The position numbers were made by a program, and so were the translations under genes. A DNA stretch of 64,000 bases from Agromyces italicus DSM 16388 (GTDB lineage Bacteria > Actinomycetota > Actinomycetes > Actinomycetales > Microbacteriaceae): positions 310,001-374,000 of the forward strand of contig NZ_ATXF01000004.1 of NCBI RefSeq assembly GCF_000421545.1, read 5' to 3'. The notes under the pieces were generated by a model that was given only the letters and a program-made list of their open reading frames with translations, was not told the origin of the DNA and searched no databases. Position 1 is the first letter of the stretch, and every line of letters starts with the position of its first letter. Shown piece after piece: positions 38,729 through 48,726 of the stretch.

Positions 38729-40822
38729 TCAGTCGAGCCCGCGGCGCGCGAGCAGCGCATCGATCGAGGGTTCCCGTCCGAGCAGCCGGCGGATGGACTC
38801 CCGGGGGTCGCGGGAGCCGCCCGGCGCGAGGATCTCGGCGCGGAACAGGTCGCCGAGCTCGCGTCTCGCGCCGCCGTGCTCCTCGAACCAGGCCATGATG
38901 TCGGCGCCCGGCACCTCGCTCCAGACGTACGAGTAGTAGCCGGCGTCGTAGCCGCCCGCGAAGACGTGCGCGAAGTAGCTGCTCGAGTAGCGCGGGGGAA
39001 TCCGCTGGTCGAAGAGCCCGGCCGCCTCGAGCGCACGACGCTCGAACCCGGCGACCGCGTCGACCCCGTCGAGTGCTGCGGCCGCGTCGACATCGAGCCG
39101 GTGCCACGCCTGGTCGAGCGCCGCGGCTGCGAGGTACTCGGTCGTGGCGAACCCCTCGCCGAAGCTGCGCGAGGCGATCAACCGCTCGACGAACTCGTCG
39201 GGGATGGGCTCGCCGCTCTCGTGGTGCACCCCGTACCGGCCGAGGATCTCGGGGCGGAGCGCCCAGAGCTCGTTCACCTGGCTCGGCAGCTCGACGAAGT
39301 CGCGGAAGACGTTGGTACCGGAGAGGCTCGGGAACTCGACTCGTGCGAGCAGCCCGTGCAGCGCGTGCCCGAACTCGTGGAACAGCGTCTCGGTCTCGTC
39401 GAAGGTGAGCAGCGTCGGGTCGCCGGCGGGCGGCTTCTGGACGTTCAGGTGGTTGACGACGACGGGCAACTCTCCGGTGAGGTCGGACTGCAGGGTGAGC
39501 GAGCTCATCCAGGCGCCGCCGCGTTTCGAATCGCGTGCGTAGAGGTCGAGCAGATACAGCCCCACCGGCGTGCCGTCGGCCTCGGAGACCTCGAAGACGC
39601 TCGCATCGGGGTGATGCGCGACGAGGTCGTGTCGTTCGTCGAAGGCCAGCCCGTACAGCAACGTCGCGGCGTGGAAGACGCCGTCGCGGAGGACCCGGCC
39701 CGCCTCGAGGTAGGGACGCATCGCCGCGAGGTCCACGGCATGGCGCTGGGCTCGCTCCCGTTCGGCCAGGTGCAGCCAATCGGATGCTTCGAGCCGGCGT
39801 CGTCCGTCGTGTTCGGCCAGCGCGGCGAGGTCGGCCGCTTCGCGGCGCGCGTTCGCCATCGCGCGGGGTGCGAGCTCGGCGATGAGTTCGGCGACGGCCG
39901 CGGGGGAGCCGGCGGTCTCGTCGGCGGTGACCGCGGTCGCGTGATCGGCGTATCCGAGCAGTGCGGCTCGCTCTGCCCGCACGCGGACGAGTTCGAGCAG
40001 GACCGTACGGGTGTCGTGCGGGCCGCCCGAGGTGCCGCGCCCGCGGGAGGCGGCGAGCAGTCGGTCGCGCACTTCGGGGTCGCCGAGTTCGGCCAGCGCC
40101 GGCTGCTGGGTCGGCAGGACGAGCGGAATCACCCAGCCGCGGAGGCCTCGGGATGCGGCTGCTGCGGCAGCGGTCGCGCGGCGCGCGTCGTCGAGCCCGG
40201 CGAGTTCGCCCTCATCGCTGAGGTGCAGTGCGCGCGAGTTGGCATCGGCCAGCAACTCCCGCTGGAACTCGGTCGTGAGCCCGGCGATCCGTTCGTTGAG
40301 TTGCGAGAGCCGCGTGCGCCCGTCGATGGAGAGGCGGGCCCCGGCGAGCACGGCGACGCGGTGGCGGCGGCGCAGGAGATATGCGCGGGCGGCGAGGCGA
40401 TCGGGGGCTGGATCGACTCCCACGCCGAGGTGGAGTTCGCCGGCGTCGAGTTCGGTGACGAGCACCTCGAGTCGCGCGAAGAGCCGCTGGTCGAGGAGCA
40501 TCGAGTCGCGGAGGGCGGCGAACTTCGGCGCGAACTCGGCCTCGAGGGAATCGATCGCCGCGTCGGCGTCGGCCGCGCTGCGGTTCTCGAACACGGGGAG
40601 CACTCGGCGCAGGAGCCCGCCGGATCGTTCGAGTGCGACGATCGTGTTCTCGAAGTCCGGCGGTTCGGGATTCGCCGCGATCGTGGCGAGTTCGGCCTCC
40701 TGCTCGGCGATGCCGAGCGAAAGGGCTTCGCGGAAGTGCTCGGGCGCGATGAGTTCGAACAGGGGGAGCCGGAAGGGCAACGGGCTCGGATCGAGCAGGG
40801 GATTGTTCGTCGGTGCGCTCAT
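38729..40822 (-). CDS. M3 family metallopeptidase (oligopeptidase/dipeptidyl carboxypeptidase type)
   Basis: 697 residues, the size of Dcp and oligopeptidase A. The zinc site is HEFGH at residues 482-486 (FHEFGHALHGLL), with the third ligand Glu expected in the following helix (FVELPSQVNE). A substrate-binding Tyr/His region is YSSSYFAHVFAGGYDAGYYSY. No signal peptide, so it should degrade peptides in the cytoplasm. ATG start 6 nt after a TAGGGT box. Whether it is Dcp or PrlC cannot be told from the sequence. Confidence 0.92.
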   Translation of the reverse strand: MSAPTNNPLLDPSPLPFRLPLFELIAPEHFREALSLGIAEQEAELATIAANPEPPDFENTIVALERSGGLLRRVLPVFENRSAADADAAIDSLEAEFAPKFAALRDSMLLDQRLFARLEVLVTELDAGELHLGVGVDPAPDRLAARAYLLRRRHRVAVLAGARLSIDGRTRLSQLNERIAGLTTEFQRELLADANSRALHLSDEGELAGLDDARRATAAAAAASRGLRGWVIPLVLPTQQPALAELGDPEVRDRLLAASRGRGTSGGPHDTRTVLLELVRVRAERAALLGYADHATAVTADETAGSPAAVAELIAELAPRAMANARREAADLAALAEHDGRRRLEASDWLHLAERERAQRHAVDLAAMRPYLEAGRVLRDGVFHAATLLYGLAFDERHDLVAHHPDASVFEVSEADGTPVGLYLLDLYARDSKRGGAWMSSLTLQSDLTGELPVVVNHLNVQKPPAGDPTLLTFDETETLFHEFGHALHGLLARVEFPSLSGTNVFRDFVELPSQVNELWALRPEILGRYGVHHESGEPIPDEFVERLIASRSFGEGFATTEYLAAAALDQAWHRLDVDAAAALDGVDAVAGFERRALEAAGLFDQRIPPRYSSSYFAHVFAGGYDAGYYSYVWSEVPGADIMAWFEEHGGARRELGDLFRAEILAPGGSRDPRESIRRLLGREPSIDALLARRGLD

Positions 40823-40828
40823 TCGATC

Positions 40829-40834
40829 ACCCTA
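40829..40834 (-). promoter_or_regulatory. -10 box TAGGGT of the M3 peptidase gene
   Basis: On the minus strand TAGGGT, 6 nt, then ATG at 40822: leaderless. The divergent methyltransferase promoter lies about 35 bp away. Confidence 0.6.
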
Positions 40835-40868
40835 TGACGGGTGGCGAGCGCCGCGGGCGCTCCGCGCG

Positions 40869-40874
40869 TAGTCT
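40869..40874 (+). promoter_or_regulatory. -10 box TAGTCT of the methyltransferase gene
   Basis: TAGTCT, 6 nt, then ATG at 40881: leaderless layout. Confidence 0.6.
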
Positions 40875-40880
40875 CGGAAC

Positions 40881-41699
40881 ATGGCCAGTGAATCCTCCAC
40901 CCGTGACGCGTACACCCACGGCCACCATGCGAGTGTGCTGCGCATCCATGCCTGGCGCACGGTCGAGAACTCCGCTGCGTACCTCGCACCACACCTTCAG
41001 GCCGGGGCCGACATTCTCGATGTCGGGAGCGGCCCCGGCACGATCACGCTCGATCTCGCCAGGCGGGTGCGGCCCGGGCGGGTGAGGGGCATCGACGTCT
41101 CGGCCGAGGTGGTCGCCCAGGCGGAGGGCCTCGCCGAGAGCGAGGGGGTGCGGAACGTCTCGTTCGCCGTCGGCGACGCGTACGCGCTCGACGCCCCCGA
41201 CGACAGCTACGACGTGGTGCACGCGCATCAGGTCCTGCAGCATCTGGCTCGGCCGGTCGACGCGCTCCGCGAGTTCCGTCGCGTGTTGAAGCCCGGCGGC
41301 CTCCTCGCCGTGCGCGACGTCGACTACGGGGGCGTGATCTGGAGTCCGAGCTCGGCCGGGCTCAGCCGATGGCTCGAGCTGTACCACGAGGTGCACGAGT
41401 GGAACGGCGGCGACCCGCATGCGGGCCGTCACCTCAAACGCTGGGTGCGCGAGGCCGGCTATGGCGAGGTGGCCGCGAGCGGCACGACCTGGGTGTTCGC
41501 CTCGGCACTCGAACGAGAGTGGTGGGGAGGCTCATGGGCCGAACGCGCCACCGAGTCGAAGTTCGCGGCGCACGCGATCGAATCGGGGCACTCGAACCCC
41601 GCCGAGTTGCGGGCGATCTCTCAGGCTTGGCTCGACTGGGCCGCCGACGACGACGCGTGGTTCCTCATGCCGCACGGCGAGATCATCGCGCGGGCGTGA
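40881..41699 (+). CDS. Class I SAM-dependent methyltransferase
   Basis: 272 residues of the UbiE/Methyltransf_11 type. SAM-binding motif I ILDVGSGPGTITLDLA is near residue 47, with GIDVSAEVVAQAE, the acidic motif VGDAYALDAP and the post-motif LKPGGLLAVRDVDYGG. The C-terminal third is probably the substrate lid and gives no clear hint; the substrate is unknown. Monocistronic with a leaderless promoter. Confidence 0.88.
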   Translation: MASESSTRDAYTHGHHASVLRIHAWRTVENSAAYLAPHLQAGADILDVGSGPGTITLDLARRVRPGRVRGIDVSAEVVAQAEGLAESEGVRNVSFAVGDAYALDAPDDSYDVVHAHQVLQHLARPVDALREFRRVLKPGGLLAVRDVDYGGVIWSPSSAGLSRWLELYHEVHEWNGGDPHAGRHLKRWVREAGYGEVAASGTTWVFASALEREWWGGSWAERATESKFAAHAIESGHSNPAELRAISQAWLDWAADDDAWFLMPHGEIIARA

Positions 41700-41751
41700 A
41701 GCCGCCGGGTTCGAGACGGTCGCTGGACCCCGCTCCTCGACTCGCGGTGGG

Positions 41752-41976
41752 CTACCAGTCCTCGTCGTCGTCTCGGACGTCGACGATGACCTCGCGTACC
41801 ACAGTGCCGTCGTCGAGTTCGGCGATCGGACGACCCTCGAGCCAGGTCAAGGTCCAGTGCCGCCCGGAGCCGTCGCCCTCGAACGCGGCCTCAGCCGCGG
41901 CGATGCGCGGCCGCAACTCGCTCGGCACCGACACCGGCGGCTCGGTGCCGAACCCCCAGCGGGTGCCGAGTCGCAT
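41752..41976 (-). CDS. Small hypothetical protein
   Basis: 74 residues, MRLGTRWGFGTEPPVSVPSE at the start and an acidic end (DVRDDDEDW). I do not recognise a family. The ATG overlaps the stop of the acetyltransferase gene (TGATG), so it is translated as the last gene of the valS-GNAT unit. Codon use is GC-rich at third positions like its neighbours, which supports coding. The central HWTLTWLEGRPIAELDDGTV resembles a short beta-strand-rich domain. Confidence 0.65.
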   Translation of the reverse strand: MRLGTRWGFGTEPPVSVPSELRPRIAAAEAAFEGDGSGRHWTLTWLEGRPIAELDDGTVVREVIVDVRDDDEDW

Positions 41977-42422
41977 CAGGCGTCCATCTCGTAGGTGACC
42001 CAGCTCGTTCGGGTCGCGAGCGAGTCGTAGAGCTTCTGGGCCGACTCGTTGTCGGCCGCGGTGATCCAGCTCACCCCGCCGTGGCCGTGCTCGGCGGCAC
42101 GGGCGTGCACGAACTCGATGAGCGCGCGGCCCGTGCCGGTGCCGCGGTGCGACTCTGCGACGTAGAGGTCGTCGAGGAAGACCCCGTTCGTCGCCGTCAG
42201 GGTCGACGGCACCTGCCGGAAGTGGGCGAGGCCGACGGGCGTCCCCTCGTCGTCGACGGCGAGTGCCGCCTGCAGCGGGTTGTGCTCGTCCCGGAGCCAG
42301 TTCCACACGATGAGCGCCTTGGCGTCGTCGAGCTCGGTCTCGTAGAACGTGCAGTACGACTCGAACAACGGCAACCAGCCGAAGAAGTCGTCGTCACCGG
42401 CGAGCCGGATCTCGTTGGTCAT
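41976..42422 (-). CDS. GNAT family N-acetyltransferase
   Basis: 148 residues. The acetyl-CoA motif A is LYVAESHRGTGTGRALIEFV; motif B includes WITAADNESAQKLYDSL. FYETELDDAKALIVWNWL near the start is typical of GNAT proteins resembling spermidine or amino-acid acetyltransferases; the substrate is not known. ATG 42422 has GGGGGAA upstream and lies 8 nt after the valS stop; upstream frame is a shadow of valS. Confidence 0.88.
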   Translation of the reverse strand: MTNEIRLAGDDDFFGWLPLFESYCTFYETELDDAKALIVWNWLRDEHNPLQAALAVDDEGTPVGLAHFRQVPSTLTATNGVFLDDLYVAESHRGTGTGRALIEFVHARAAEHGHGGVSWITAADNESAQKLYDSLATRTSWVTYEMDA

Positions 42423-42430
42423 GGTTCCCC

Positions 42431-45013
42431 CTATTCGGACGCCGCCTCGAAGACGACGTCGCTGACTGCGAACTCCTCCGCTTCGGCGAAGACGAGTTCG
42501 GTGATGCGTCCCACCGCGCGCAGGTCGGATGCCACGGACTCGAGCAGGGCGATCGCCGCCGCGGGGGCGTTGATCGTCGCCTGCGCGACCGGGGTCTTCT
42601 GCGACGCCTTCGCATCGGTCTTCGCCCGGCGGATGCCGGTGAGCGCGAGGCTCGCGAGTTCGAGCAGTTCGCCTGCCGCGTCGCCGCGCGCAGCGAGCTC
42701 GTCGGTGTTCGGCCATGCGGCGCGGTGGACCGAGCCCTCGTGCGACCAGCGCCAGGCCTCTTCGGTCGCGAACGGGATGACCGGCGCGAAAAGCCGGAGC
42801 ATGACCCCGAGCGCCGTCTTCAGCGCGGCGACCGCCGAGGCCTGCCCAGGGCTCGCCTCACCGTAGGCGCGCTCCTTCACGAGCTCGAGGTAGTCGTCGC
42901 AGAACGTCCAGAAGAAGGTCTCGGAGAGCTCGAGCGCGCGGGCGTGGTCGTAGCCCTCGAGCGCGCGGGTGGCGCGTTCGACGACCGTGGCGAGTTCGGC
43001 CAGCATGCTGCGGTCGACCGGCATCGTGACGGGGGCGTCGGCCGAGCCGTCGAAACCGAGGATGAACTTCGCCGCGTTGAGGACCTTGATCGCGAGACGA
43101 CGGCCGATCTTCACCTGCGTCGGGTTCTGCGTGTCGAAGGCCGCGTCGGTGCCGAGTCGGGAGGAGGCCGCCCAGTAGCGGACGGCGTCGGAGCCGTGCT
43201 GCTCGAGCAGGCCCGCCGGCGTCACGACGTTGCCCTTCGACTTCGACATCTTCTTGCGGTCGGGGTCGACGATGAAGCCCGAGATCGCGGCGTTCGACCA
43301 CGGCGCGACGCCGTGCTCGAGCTCTGCGCGCAGCGTGGTCGAGAAGAGCCAGGTGCGGATGATGTCCTGACCCTGGGGACGCAGCGAGTAGGGGAACACG
43401 AGGTTCCAGAGCTCGGGGTCGCGCTCCCAGCCGCCCGCGAGCTGCGGGGTCAGCGACGAGGTCGCCCAGGTGTCCATGACGTCGTGCTCGCCGATGAAGC
43501 CGCCGGCCTCGCCGCGCTGCGACTCGTCGAAGCCGGGCGCGGGCGCCGAAGACGGGTCGACGGGCAGCAGGTCTTGCGTGGCGACGATCGGCTGGTCGAA
43601 CACGGGGTCGCCCTGCGCGTCGAGCGGGTACCACACCGGGATGGGCACGCCGAAGAAGCGCTGACGCGAGACGAGCCAGTCGCCCGAGAGGCCGCCGACC
43701 CAGTTCTCGTAGCGCACCCGCATGAAGTCGGGGTGCCAGTCGATCTCGCGGCCGTGCGCGAGCAGACGCTCGCGGAGCGTCTCGTCGCGAGCACCGTTCG
43801 TGATGTACCACTGGCGGGTCGAGACGATCTCGAGGGGCTTGTCGCCCTTCTCGAAGAACTTCACGGGGTGCGTGATCGACTTCGGGTCGGCGAGCAGCTC
43901 GCCGGAGTCGCGCAGCTGCTGCACGACGGCCTGCTTGGCCGAGAAGGTGGTCTTGCCGGCCAGCTCGGCGTAGGCCGCGCGGCCCGCCTCCGAGGTGATC
44001 GCCTCGGGTGCCTCGGCGATGACCCGACCGTCGAAGCCGATGATGGCGCGGTTCGGCAGATCGAGTTCGCGCCACCAGACGACGTCGGTCACGTCGCCGA
44101 AGGTGCAGATCATCGCGATGCCGGTGCCCTTGTCTTTTTGGGCGAGGTGATGCGCGAGCACTGGCACCTCGACGCCGAAGACGGGGGTCGTCACCGTCGT
44201 GCCGAAGAGCGGCTGGTAGCGCTCGTCGTCGGGGTGGGCGACGAGGGCGACGCACGCGGGCAGGAGCTCGGGACGGCTCGTCTCGATCTCGATCGTTCCG
44301 CCGTCGGCCTTGTGGAACGCGACGCGGTGGTAGTGGCCGGGCTGGTCGCGGTCTTCGAGTTCGGCCTGCGCGACCGCGGTGCGGAACGTGACGTCCCAGA
44401 GGGTCGGCGCGAGCGCCTGGTAGGCCTCGCCGCGCTCGACGTTGCGGATGAACGCGAGCTGCGAGGTGAAGAGCGCCTCGTCGGCGATGGTGCGGTACGA
44501 CTGGCTCCAGTCGACCGAGAGGCCGAGCATGCGCCAGAGCGCCTCGAACTGCTGCTCATCCTCGACGGTGAGGCGCTCGCAGAGCTCGATGAAGTTGCGG
44601 CGCGAGATCGGCACCTGGTCGGCGGCCTTCGTCGACTTGCCGTCGCCGCCCTCGAACGGCGGTACGAACCCCTCGACGTAGGGGAGCGTCGGGTCGCAGC
44701 GCACGCCGTAGTAGTTCTGCACGCGGCGCTCGGTGGGCAGGCCGTTGTCGTCCCAGCCCATCGGGTAGAAGACGTGCTTGCCGCGCATGCGCTCGAAGCG
44801 GGCGACGACGTCGGTGTGCGTGTATGAGAACACATGGCCGATGTGGAGCGAGCCCGAGGCCGTCGGCGGCGGGGTGTCGATCGAGTAGAGGCACTCCCGC
44901 GTCGCCGTCTCGCGGTCGAACCGGTACGTGCCCTCCCGCTCCCATGCGCCGCCCCAGACCGTTTCGAGGCCTTCGAGAGCGGGCTTGTCGGGGATGCGCG
45001 CGGTGTCGGTCAT
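42431..45013 (-). CDS. valS: Valyl-tRNA synthetase
   Basis: 860 residues. Class I synthetase; HIGH motif at residue 57 (GSLHIGHVFSYTHTD) and KMSKS in DRKKMSKSKGNVVTP. An editing (CP1) domain lies between them. ATG 45013 was chosen by GGAG 6 nt upstream and the family-like opening MTDTARIPDKPALEGLE; an in-frame extension to 45109 runs across the promoter. TAGGCT at 45081-45076 gives a 55-nt leader, too short for a T-box, and none is seen. Confidence 0.96.
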   Translation of the reverse strand: MTDTARIPDKPALEGLETVWGGAWEREGTYRFDRETATRECLYSIDTPPPTASGSLHIGHVFSYTHTDVVARFERMRGKHVFYPMGWDDNGLPTERRVQNYYGVRCDPTLPYVEGFVPPFEGGDGKSTKAADQVPISRRNFIELCERLTVEDEQQFEALWRMLGLSVDWSQSYRTIADEALFTSQLAFIRNVERGEAYQALAPTLWDVTFRTAVAQAELEDRDQPGHYHRVAFHKADGGTIEIETSRPELLPACVALVAHPDDERYQPLFGTTVTTPVFGVEVPVLAHHLAQKDKGTGIAMICTFGDVTDVVWWRELDLPNRAIIGFDGRVIAEAPEAITSEAGRAAYAELAGKTTFSAKQAVVQQLRDSGELLADPKSITHPVKFFEKGDKPLEIVSTRQWYITNGARDETLRERLLAHGREIDWHPDFMRVRYENWVGGLSGDWLVSRQRFFGVPIPVWYPLDAQGDPVFDQPIVATQDLLPVDPSSAPAPGFDESQRGEAGGFIGEHDVMDTWATSSLTPQLAGGWERDPELWNLVFPYSLRPQGQDIIRTWLFSTTLRAELEHGVAPWSNAAISGFIVDPDRKKMSKSKGNVVTPAGLLEQHGSDAVRYWAASSRLGTDAAFDTQNPTQVKIGRRLAIKVLNAAKFILGFDGSADAPVTMPVDRSMLAELATVVERATRALEGYDHARALELSETFFWTFCDDYLELVKERAYGEASPGQASAVAALKTALGVMLRLFAPVIPFATEEAWRWSHEGSVHRAAWPNTDELAARGDAAGELLELASLALTGIRRAKTDAKASQKTPVAQATINAPAAAIALLESVASDLRAVGRITELVFAEAEEFAVSDVVFEAASE

Positions 45014-45075
45014 GATGCTCCGGTTCGATATCTGCGGCACCGAGTCCGTGATGAGGTGCCTGAATGTGACGCTCA

Positions 45076-45081
45076 AGCCTA
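45076..45081 (-). promoter_or_regulatory. -10 box TAGGCT of valS
   Basis: On the minus strand TAGGCT puts the transcript start near 45069, about 55 nt before the valS ATG. Confidence 0.45.
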
Positions 45082-45126
45082 GCGGAGCGAGGCAGGGTAT
45101 GGCCCGCACGGCCGAGTGCGCGGCGC

Positions 45127-45145
45127 GGCGACGGCTCCCGTCGCC
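45127..45145 (-). terminator. Hairpin behind the ABC transporter operon
   Basis: An 8-bp stem GGCGACGG/CCGTCGCC with a 3-nt loop lies 27 nt beyond the ATPase stop. Confidence 0.5.
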
Positions 45146-45172
45146 ACGGGGCGTTCAGCGCGACGGGCCGCG

Positions 45173-46848
<1,676 letters not shown>

Positions 46849-46852
<4 letters not shown>

Positions 46853-47724
46853 CGGGCACCCCGTTCGCGTCGAGCGAGCGCGCGGCCGAGCACTGTCGTC
46901 GCGATGGTCGTGCCGACGATCGCGAGCCCGGGGAACACCGTCATCCACCATGCCGTCTGGAGATAGGTGCGACCGGCCGAGAGCATCGCACCCCACTCGG
47001 CGGCGGGCGGCTGCGCGCCGAGCCCGAGGTAGCTGAGTGCCGCCGCCCAGACGATCGCCTGCCCGATACCGAGTGTGCCGAGTACGACCAACGGCAGCAG
47101 CGCGTTCGGCAGCAGGTGGGCGATGAGGATGCGACGTGGCGGGCGTCCGAGCACGCGCGCCGCCTCGACGTACTGCGAGGAGCGGATCGAGACGAGCTGC
47201 CCGCGGATGATGCGCGCATAGCCCGGCGCCGTCGAGAGGCCGACGGCGATCGTCGCGGTGACCGGGCCCGGGCCCGCCACCACGATGACGAGGAGTGCGA
47301 GCAGGAGACCGGGGAACGCGAACAGCACCTCGACGAGCCGGCCGACGCCGAAGTCGACGACGCGGCCGCCGAAGCTCGCGAGCACTCCGAGCAGCAGTCC
47401 CAGGGCGAGGCCGATGACCGTGGCCGTCACTCCGATGAGGAGTGAGGTGCCGGTGCCGGCGACGATGCGGCTGTAGATGTCGCGGCCGGATTCGTCGGTG
47501 CCGAACCAGTGCGCGGTCGAGGGCGGCTGGAATGCGTCGGCCGCCGAGATCGCGTTCGGGTCCTGTGTGGCGACGAAGGCCGGGAACGCGGTTGCGGCGA
47601 GCAGGAGGACGACGAACGCGCCGGCGATCACGGTACCGGCCCGGGGGCGACCGCGGCGGGCCCACTCCCGGTCGTGGGCCGCCTCGGCGTCGACCGTCGT
47701 CTGGCGGAGTTCGAGTTCGCTCAT
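46849..47724 (-). CDS. ABC transporter permease (DppC/OppC type)
   Basis: 291 residues with about six transmembrane helices. The N-terminal HWFGTDESGRDIYSRIVAGT is the signature of the DppC subfamily; the cytoplasmic EAA loop is YVEAARVLGRPPRRILIAHL. It overlaps the neighbours on both sides by 4 bp, consistent with coupled translation. Confidence 0.93.
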
Positions 47725-48716
47725 CGGGCGCCCTCCTGTGCGAGGCGTGGGTCGGCGACGCGGGCGACGAGGTCGGTGAGCACGGTCATGACGACGTAGA
47801 CCAGGGCGACGAGCAGCACGACGCCGGTGACGACGGGGATGTCGCGAAGGGTGACGGCCTGCAGCAGGGTGCGCCCGAGCCCGGGCATCGCGAAGATCGT
47901 CTCGACGACGACCGCGCCCGAGAGCAGCCACCCGAGCGCCCACCCCGAGAGGCTGATGCCGGGCAGCGCGGCATGGCGGATCGTGTGGCGGAACCGGATG
48001 CCGAGGGCGCTCTCGCCGCGCGCCCGTGCCGAGACGACAAACGGTTGGCGCATTGCGTCGAGGAGGCTCTCGCGCATGACCTGGGCCAGGAACCCCGCGA
48101 GCGGGATCGCGAGCGTCGTCACGGGCAGCACGAAACCGGCGGGCGTGCCGGTCGCGACGGGCGGGAACCAGCCGAGCCCGGTGCTGAACACGGCGATGAG
48201 CACCGCCGCCAACCAGAAGTGGGGGAGGGCCGCGGCCACGAGTTCGATGCCCTGCCCGAGCGCGGAGGCGACGCGACCACGACCGGTCGACCAGAGCGAG
48301 AGGCCGAGTGCGAGCACCCACGCGGTGGCGAGCGAACACATCGCGAGGAGCAGCGTGCCCCCGATCTGCGCACCGAGAAGTTCGGCGACGGGAACCTTCA
48401 GGCTGTAGGAGGTGCCGAGGTCGCCGGTGACCAGTCGCCCGAGCATCGCGAGGTACTGCACGACGAGGGGCTGGTCGAGTCCGTAGTCGCGACGCACCTG
48501 GTCGAGGGCCTCTTGCGAGGCCTGGGAGCCCGGACCGCCGAGGATCGCCTGGGCCGGGTCGCCGGGGATGAGGCGGATCGCGAAGAAGGTGAGCGTCGCC
48601 ACGGCCCAGAGTACGAAGACCGCGCCACCGAGGAGCAGCGCGAGGTGACGGGCGGCGCGACCAGGGGCCCCGCGCCGGGGCGCCGGAACGCCCGTGCCGG
48701 CCGAGCGGCCGGTCAC
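47721..48716 (-). CDS. ABC transporter permease (DppB/OppB type)
   Basis: 331 residues with about six transmembrane helices. FFAIRLIPGDPAQAILG near the start and LLDAMRQPFVVSARARGES (EAA loop) match DppB. GTG start at 48716, 10 nt after the stop of the binding-protein gene. An Arg/Pro/Gly-rich stretch precedes the first helix. Confidence 0.92.
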   Translation of the reverse strand: MTGRSAGTGVPAPRRGAPGRAARHLALLLGGAVFVLWAVATLTFFAIRLIPGDPAQAILGGPGSQASQEALDQVRRDYGLDQPLVVQYLAMLGRLVTGDLGTSYSLKVPVAELLGAQIGGTLLLAMCSLATAWVLALGLSLWSTGRGRVASALGQGIELVAAALPHFWLAAVLIAVFSTGLGWFPPVATGTPAGFVLPVTTLAIPLAGFLAQVMRESLLDAMRQPFVVSARARGESALGIRFRHTIRHAALPGISLSGWALGWLLSGAVVVETIFAMPGLGRTLLQAVTLRDIPVVTGVVLLVALVYVVMTVLTDLVARVADPRLAQEGAR

Positions 48717-48726
48717 GGGCGGAGCC

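Noticed and set aside
45014..45109. N-terminal extension of ValS by 32 residues
   Set aside because: It would run across the -10 box, and ATG 45013 has a good ribosome site and the family-like N-terminus.
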